From JALCLA01 sp965653565 (lineage in GTDB: Bacteria; Pseudomonadota; Gammaproteobacteria; Xanthomonadales; Xanthomonadaceae): a stretch of 28,010 nt of DNA. The stretch covers positions 1 to 28,010 of the forward strand of contig CBFHAI010000060.1 of NCBI GenBank assembly GCA_965653565.1, read 5' to 3'. The translations under genes and the position numbers were made by a program. Under the pieces are notes generated by a model, which saw nothing but the letters and a program-made list of their open reading frames with translations, was not told the DNA's origin and did no database searches. Of the stretch, positions 24,090 to 28,010 are shown piece after piece (position 1 is the stretch's first letter; each line of letters begins with the position of its first letter).

Positions 24090-25874
24090 ATGTCCCTGAC
24101 ACGCTACGTCCTGCCGCTCGTCCTGTTCGCAGGCGCCCTCGCCGCGCCGGTTCGCGCCGCCGAAGAAAGCCTGATCTCCATCGCCGAGCGCTCGCATTTC
24201 CAGCGTACCGGCCGCTACGACGAAGTGATCGCGTTGTGCGCCGAGTTCGAGCAGCGCTATCCCGATGCGGTGCGCTGCAAAACCTTCGGTACCACGCCCG
24301 AGGGCCGTCCGATGCAGATGCTGATCGCCTCGCGCAGCGGCGCGCTCGATGCCGCCGCCGCGCGCCAGCGCGGCCTGCCGGTGGTGCTGGTGCAGGGCGG
24401 CATCCATGCCGGCGAAATCGACGGCAAGGATGCCGGTTTTCTCGCGCTGCGCCAGGTGCTCGACGGCCAGGCCGCGAAAGCCGCGCTCGACAAACTCGTG
24501 CTCGTCTTCGTGCCGGTGTTCAGCGTCGACGGCCACGAGCGCTTCGGCCGCTGGAACCGGCCGAACCAGCGCGGCCCGGAGGAAATGGGCTGGCGCACCA
24601 CGGCGCAGAACTACAACCTCAACCGCGACTACATGAAGGCCGACGCGCCGGAAATGCAGGCCATGCTGCGGCTGATCGGCGAATGGGATCCGCTCGCCAC
24701 CGTCGACCTGCACGTCACCGACGGCGCCAAGTTCGAGCACGATATTTCGATCCAGGTCGAACCGGTGCATTCGGGCGACGAGGCGCTGCGAAAGGCCGGC
24801 CGCAGCTTCCGCAGCGAGGTGATCGCGGCGCTGGCGAAACAGGGATCGCTGCCGCTCGAGTTCTATCCGTCGTTCATCATTTTCGACGATCCGCAGTCGG
24901 GCTTCGCCGACAGCGTGCCGCCGCCGCGTTTCTCGCACGGTTATTTCCCGCTGCGCAACCGCATCGGCATGCTGGTGGAAACGCATTCGTGGAAGGATTA
25001 CCCGACCCGCGTGCGCATCACGCGCAACACCGTGGTCGCGGTGCTCGAACAGATCGCCGCGCACGGCAAAGAATGGAATGCACTGGCGAAAGCGGCCGAC
25101 GAACGCGCGTCCGCGCTCGCCGGCAAGCCGGTGCCGCTCGAATACGCCGCCACCGACAAGACGCGCGACATCGATTTCCGCGGCTACGCCTACACCCGCA
25201 AGCCGTCGGAGATTTCCGGCGCGATGATGACGCGCTACGACGAAACCACGCCGCAGTTGTGGAAAATCACGCTGCGCGACGAAATCGTGCCGAACCTGGT
25301 CGTTGCCGCACCGGGTGCGGGCTATGTCGTGCCCGCGGCGCAGGCGGCGCTGGTCGCACCGAAACTGCAGTTGCACGGCATCGAATTCAGCCGCATCGAG
25401 CAGGCGAAAACCGGGGTTCCGGTCAATGTGTTCCGCGCCGACGAAATGACGTTCGCCGCCGATTCCATCGAAGGCCACCAGCGCGTCGCGCTGAAAGGCG
25501 CGTGGAAACCCGAAACGCAGGACATCGCCGCCGGCAGCCTGTTCGTGCCGATCGCGCAAGCGAAGTCGCGCCTGGCGATGGCGTTGCTCGAACCGACCGC
25601 CGCCGACAGCCTGGCCGCCTGGGGCGACTTCAACACCCATTTCGAGCAGAAGGAATACATGGAGGCCTACGTCGCCGAGGATGTCGCGCGCGAGATGCTG
25701 GCGCGCGATCCGGCGCTGAAGCAGGAGTTCGAAGCGCGCCTCGCGGCCGACGAGAAATTCGCGAAAAACCCGCAGGCGCGGCTCGATTTCTTCTATCGCC
25801 GGCACTCGGCGTGGGATACGCGCTACGGTTTGTATCCGGTGCTGCGGATCGACGCACCGCTCGGGGCGCGCTAG
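24090..25874 (+). CDS. Secreted M14-family zinc carboxypeptidase
   Basis: A 594-residue exported peptidase. A signal peptide spans about 1-24 (SLTRYVLPLVLFAGALAAPVRA, cleavage near AEE). The M14 catalytic domain has zinc ligands H106 and E109 (GGIHAGEIDGKD) and H208 (TVDLHVTDG). The substrate Arg is in NYNLNRDY and the catalytic Glu is E297 (MLVETHSWKDYPTR). About 250 further residues follow without recognised motifs. It likely trims peptides in the periplasm or outside the cell. The ATG at 24090 gives the signal peptide. A longer frame upstream runs antisense into the acyltransferase and is rejected. A glutamine amidotransferase follows after 34 bp and may be co-transcribed. Confidence 0.92.
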   Translation: MSLTRYVLPLVLFAGALAAPVRAAEESLISIAERSHFQRTGRYDEVIALCAEFEQRYPDAVRCKTFGTTPEGRPMQMLIASRSGALDAAAARQRGLPVVLVQGGIHAGEIDGKDAGFLALRQVLDGQAAKAALDKLVLVFVPVFSVDGHERFGRWNRPNQRGPEEMGWRTTAQNYNLNRDYMKADAPEMQAMLRLIGEWDPLATVDLHVTDGAKFEHDISIQVEPVHSGDEALRKAGRSFRSEVIAALAKQGSLPLEFYPSFIIFDDPQSGFADSVPPPRFSHGYFPLRNRIGMLVETHSWKDYPTRVRITRNTVVAVLEQIAAHGKEWNALAKAADERASALAGKPVPLEYAATDKTRDIDFRGYAYTRKPSEISGAMMTRYDETTPQLWKITLRDEIVPNLVVAAPGAGYVVPAAQAALVAPKLQLHGIEFSRIEQAKTGVPVNVFRADEMTFAADSIEGHQRVALKGAWKPETQDIAAGSLFVPIAQAKSRLAMALLEPTAADSLAAWGDFNTHFEQKEYMEAYVAEDVAREMLARDPALKQEFEARLAADEKFAKNPQARLDFFYRRHSAWDTRYGLYPVLRIDAPLGAR

Positions 25875-25908
25875 TCGCGGGCGGCGGCGACGAGCGGGAT
25901 ACGAATCG

Positions 25909-26664
25909 ATGTCGCGCATCCTCGTCTTCCAGCACGTCGCCGCCGAACCGCTCGGCACGCTCGATCCGCTGATCCGGCGGCGCGGGCACCGCATCCGCTT
26001 CGTCAATTTCGAACGCGATCCCGACGCGCAACCGCAGGTCGATCGCTATCGCGGGCTGATCGTGCTGGGCGGCCCGATGAACGTCGAAGAGCATCCGAAT
26101 CGCGCGCACTTGACCACCGAGTTGAAGGCGATCGAGCGCGCGCTGTCGCAGGGCAAGCCGGTGCTCGGCATTTGCCTGGGCGCGCAACTGCTCGCGCATG
26201 TGCTCGGCGCACCGATCCGCCGGCTGCAAACGCCGGAGATCGGCTGGTACGACCTGCATCGCACCGCGCACGGCCGCGACGATCCGCTGCTCGGCGCGCT
26301 CGGCGACGCTGCGCCGGTGTTCCAGTGGCACAGCTATCGCTTCGATATTCCGGCCGGCGCGCAGCACCTGGCGCGCACCGACGGTTGCGAGCCGCAGGCC
26401 TTCCGTTTCGGCAGCAACGCCTACGGATTCCAGTTCCATCTCGAAATGGATGCGGCCCTGATCGAGCGCTGGCTCAGCACCGCCGCCTATCGTGAAGACC
26501 TCGCCTGCGCCCGCCTGCCACACGACGAACACGGCATCCGCGACGCCACCGCACGTCACATCGCGGCGATGCAGACCGGTGCCGACGATGTCTTCAACCG
26601 CTTCCTCGATCTGATCGGCCGGCCGCAGCGACGCGTGGTGTTGCCATCGCGCGAGTGGATTTGA
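25909..26664 (+). CDS. Class I glutamine amidotransferase-like protein
   Basis: A 251-residue GATase1 protein similar to stand-alone GMP-synthase-like amidotransferases. The nucleophile is C89 in GICLGAQLLA, and His177 and Glu179 (FQFHLEMD) complete the triad. LIVLGGPMNVEEHP (50-63) forms the oxyanion strand. Proteins of this kind hydrolyse glutamine or gamma-glutamyl compounds. No synthetase domain is fused or adjacent, so the acceptor is unknown. The start ATG at 25909 has a GAGCGGGA ribosome site about 9 bp upstream. It lies 34 bp after the M14 peptidase, in the same direction, and converges on the Ig-like protein gene with a 54-bp gap that shows no clear terminator. Confidence 0.92.
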   Translation: MSRILVFQHVAAEPLGTLDPLIRRRGHRIRFVNFERDPDAQPQVDRYRGLIVLGGPMNVEEHPNRAHLTTELKAIERALSQGKPVLGICLGAQLLAHVLGAPIRRLQTPEIGWYDLHRTAHGRDDPLLGALGDAAPVFQWHSYRFDIPAGAQHLARTDGCEPQAFRFGSNAYGFQFHLEMDAALIERWLSTAAYREDLACARLPHDEHGIRDATARHIAAMQTGADDVFNRFLDLIGRPQRRVVLPSREWI

Positions 26665-26718
26665 GGGACGCGACGGCGATGCGCGGCGAGTCGCGCGCGC
26701 GCCGTAAAAGTTCGTCGC

Positions 26719-27396
26719 TCAGGGATTGGCGGAGTCGAAGACCGATGATACGGCCGGCGGCGCCGGACCGTTGGCGACGATCGCGCGGTAGTACTCGCGG
26801 TGATCGGCGCCTTCGAACGGCAAGGTCGTCGTGGTGGTGTTCAACATGTGCCAGGTGAGGCCGTCGTCGAGCGATTTTTCCCACCGCACGATGTTGCCGG
26901 TGTGGCCCGTCAGCAAAAGCCCGCCGGGGGAGCGCGAAATCGTTCCGCCGACGCTCGGTGCCGTATTGGTGACGAAGTAGTTGATGTAGGCATCGTTCGC
27001 CGGATTGATGTCGCCCGGCAGGTTGACGCTGGCCGTCAGCGTGTAGCTGCCGGGGACGGACAAGTCGGCCTGCGTGGTGAAGCTGTAGGTGAAGGGCGAG
27101 TTCGCCAGCAGTGTCGATCCGAACACCACCATTTCGGTGACCGGCGCACCGCCGTTCACGCTGAAGCTGACGTTGAAAGCGGTACCGGCCGGCAGATTCG
27201 AGTCAAAACTGAACATCGTTACCGTCACGGTTTCGTTCGGGCTCAAGCCGACGCCGGAGACGGGCGACGAAAAGGAACCGACCGGCGCCACCAGCGCCAG
27301 GTCCTGCGATCTGGCCTGCATCGGCAGCGACATCGCAAGCGCCGCGAACATCGCCCACGACACTCTCGCCATCGTCCGCACATCAGTCCGCGGCAT
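26719..27396 (-). CDS. Secreted Ig-like-domain hypothetical protein
   Basis: A 225-residue protein of unknown function. A signal peptide covers about 1-30 (WAMFAALAMSLPMQARSQ). Residues about 40-145 look like a CARDB-type beta-sandwich (NETVTVTMFSFDSNLPAG, PGSYTLTASVNLPGDINPANDAY). Residues about 147-225 look like an Ig-like module, VVRWEYS-type: GNIVRWEKSLDDGLTWHML, then YYRAIVANGPAP. Such modules are common in exported adhesive or gliding proteins. The ATG at 27396 has a strong GGGGGGAGA site 6-7 bp upstream; the ATG at 27372 is an alternative that keeps the signal peptide. No anchor or sorting tail is seen at the C-terminus. It is divergent from the collagen-like gene across about 100 bp, possibly a functional pair (inference). 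Confidence 0.82.
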   Translation of the reverse strand: MPRTDVRTMARVSWAMFAALAMSLPMQARSQDLALVAPVGSFSSPVSGVGLSPNETVTVTMFSFDSNLPAGTAFNVSFSVNGGAPVTEMVVFGSTLLANSPFTYSFTTQADLSVPGSYTLTASVNLPGDINPANDAYINYFVTNTAPSVGGTISRSPGGLLLTGHTGNIVRWEKSLDDGLTWHMLNTTTTTLPFEGADHREYYRAIVANGPAPPAVSSVFDSANP

Positions 27397-27498
27397 GCCA
27401 CTCTCCCCCCGTCGCCAGAGGCAAAGTTAGCACGACGTCTTGCGGGCGCGCAGCGGCGATGCCAGAGTGCCGCCATGCCGATCGAACGGGGGAATTCG

Positions 27499-28010
27499 AT
27501 GCAGCCGGGGTTTCATTTTCCGCCGCGCCGATTGCTGGCGCATGCCGTGATCGCGACGCTCGCCATCGGCGCCGCATCGGATGCGCAATCGCAGAACGTC
27601 ACGATTGCGCCGCCGCCCGGACAAGCCGTCGAAATCCGCAGCGCCGACAACTCGCGCACCTTGCTGCGCACCGACGACGACTCCGTGGCGTTGCCACGCG
27701 TGCCGAGCCAACCGGCCACTTCGACGCTGCTTTGCATCGATGCCGCCAGCGGCACGCTCGGTCCCTGCGCCGCCGGGGTCGGCACCGGTAGCGGCGCCAC
27801 CGGAGCGACCGGGCCGACCGGACCGGCAGGCCCCACCGGTGCGACCGGTGCAACCGGACCTGCGGGACCGATCGGATTGAGCGGCGCGACCGGCGCGGCG
27901 GGCATCGCCGGTGCAACCGGTGCGAGGGGACCAGCCGGCGCCACCGGCGCGGCAGGACCGACCGGAGCGAATGGCGCCGACGGCGCCACGGGCGCCGCCG
28001 GTGCGCAAGG
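27499..28010 (+). CDS. Secreted collagen-like (Gly-X-Y repeat) protein, 3' part beyond the window
   Basis: An open reading frame that runs off the window end, at least 170 residues. A signal peptide covers about 1-32 (basic PPRRLLAHAVIATLAIGAAS, cleavage near AQSQ). A short unique domain follows (about 33-93), with the DNSRTLLRTDDDSVALP stretch and two Cys (LLCIDAASGTLGPCAAG). From about residue 95 it is an uninterrupted Gly-X-Y repeat, mostly GAT, GPT, GPA and GAA triplets, to the last base. Repeats rich in Ala, Thr and Pro can form a collagen-like triple helix. GGGGGA six bases before the ATG at 27499 sets the start; an ATG 24 bp upstream lacks a ribosome site. The remaining part may hold an anchor or sorting domain, which cannot be seen. 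Confidence 0.85.
   Translation, partial: MQPGFHFPPRRLLAHAVIATLAIGAASDAQSQNVTIAPPPGQAVEIRSADNSRTLLRTDDDSVALPRVPSQPATSTLLCIDAASGTLGPCAAGVGTGSGATGATGPTGPAGPTGATGATGPAGPIGLSGATGAAGIAGATGARGPAGATGAAGPTGANGADGATGAAGAQ

Noticed and set aside
23946..26006. Minus-strand open frame of 686 codons
   Set aside because: It is antisense to the M14 peptidase, which has a signal peptide and all its zinc ligands.
27427..28008. Minus-strand open frames with Pro-Val-Ala or Gly-rich repeats at the right edge
   Set aside because: They are complements of the Gly-X-Y coding repeat. The plus frame has a ribosome site, a signal peptide and strict Gly periodicity.

Overview
The window is a GC-rich chromosomal segment, densely packed with genes on both strands. 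The content points to a gammaproteobacterium of the Xanthomonadales/Lysobacterales, probably Rhodanobacteraceae-like. The reasons are a FimX-type pilus regulator, a large TonB-dependent receptor, the mtaD-ubiG-mupP order also known from pseudomonads, PHA genes, and GGGAATCGGGA-type palindromic repeats. The taxonomic placement is inference. No tRNA, rRNA, CRISPR array, transposase or phage module was seen.

Region 1 (88-4512, minus strand): a tightly overlapping operon reads mtaD (SAH/MTA deaminase), ubiG (ubiquinone methyltransferase), a MupP/Gph-type HAD phosphatase and a phytoene/squalene-synthase-like protein. efp lies upstream, across a 346-bp gap. efp is divergent from epmB (4600-5604), which makes the beta-lysine used to modify EF-P. 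fimX (5686-7764) follows; its GGDEF and EAL motifs are both degenerate, so it should be a c-di-GMP receptor for type IV pili.

Region 2 (7765-10351): a membrane M48 protease with a pseudopilin-like C-terminal domain is bracketed by two near-identical long hairpin repeats. It converges on htpX, another M48 protease, at a bidirectional terminator.

Region 3 (10435-14441, plus strand): cysZ-like and gluQ genes overlap. Next come two paralogous acetoacetyl-CoA reductases with the PHA regulator phaR between them. The paralogs differ at the cofactor-selecting position.

Region 4 (14442-16740): a MASE1 histidine kinase and a LuxR-type response regulator are divergent, and their start codons share one CATG.

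Region 5 (16741-20250): a TonB-dependent receptor with its own terminator and a hairpin-containing leader.

Region 6 (20251-26664): a GST, a rhomboid protease, a PhzF-family isomerase and a YihG-type acyltransferase, with a GGGAATCGGGAG palindromic repeat at every junction. A secreted M14 peptidase and a class I glutamine amidotransferase follow.

Region 7 (26719-28010): a secreted Ig-like hypothetical protein, divergent from a secreted collagen-like protein that runs off the window end.

Most of the segment is ordinary core genome. The most unusual items are the M48-pseudopilin fusion inside its repeat bracket, the overlapping start codons of the two-component pair, the split-cofactor PhaB pair and the collagen-like protein. 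I do not see a clear, complete, novel multi-gene system.
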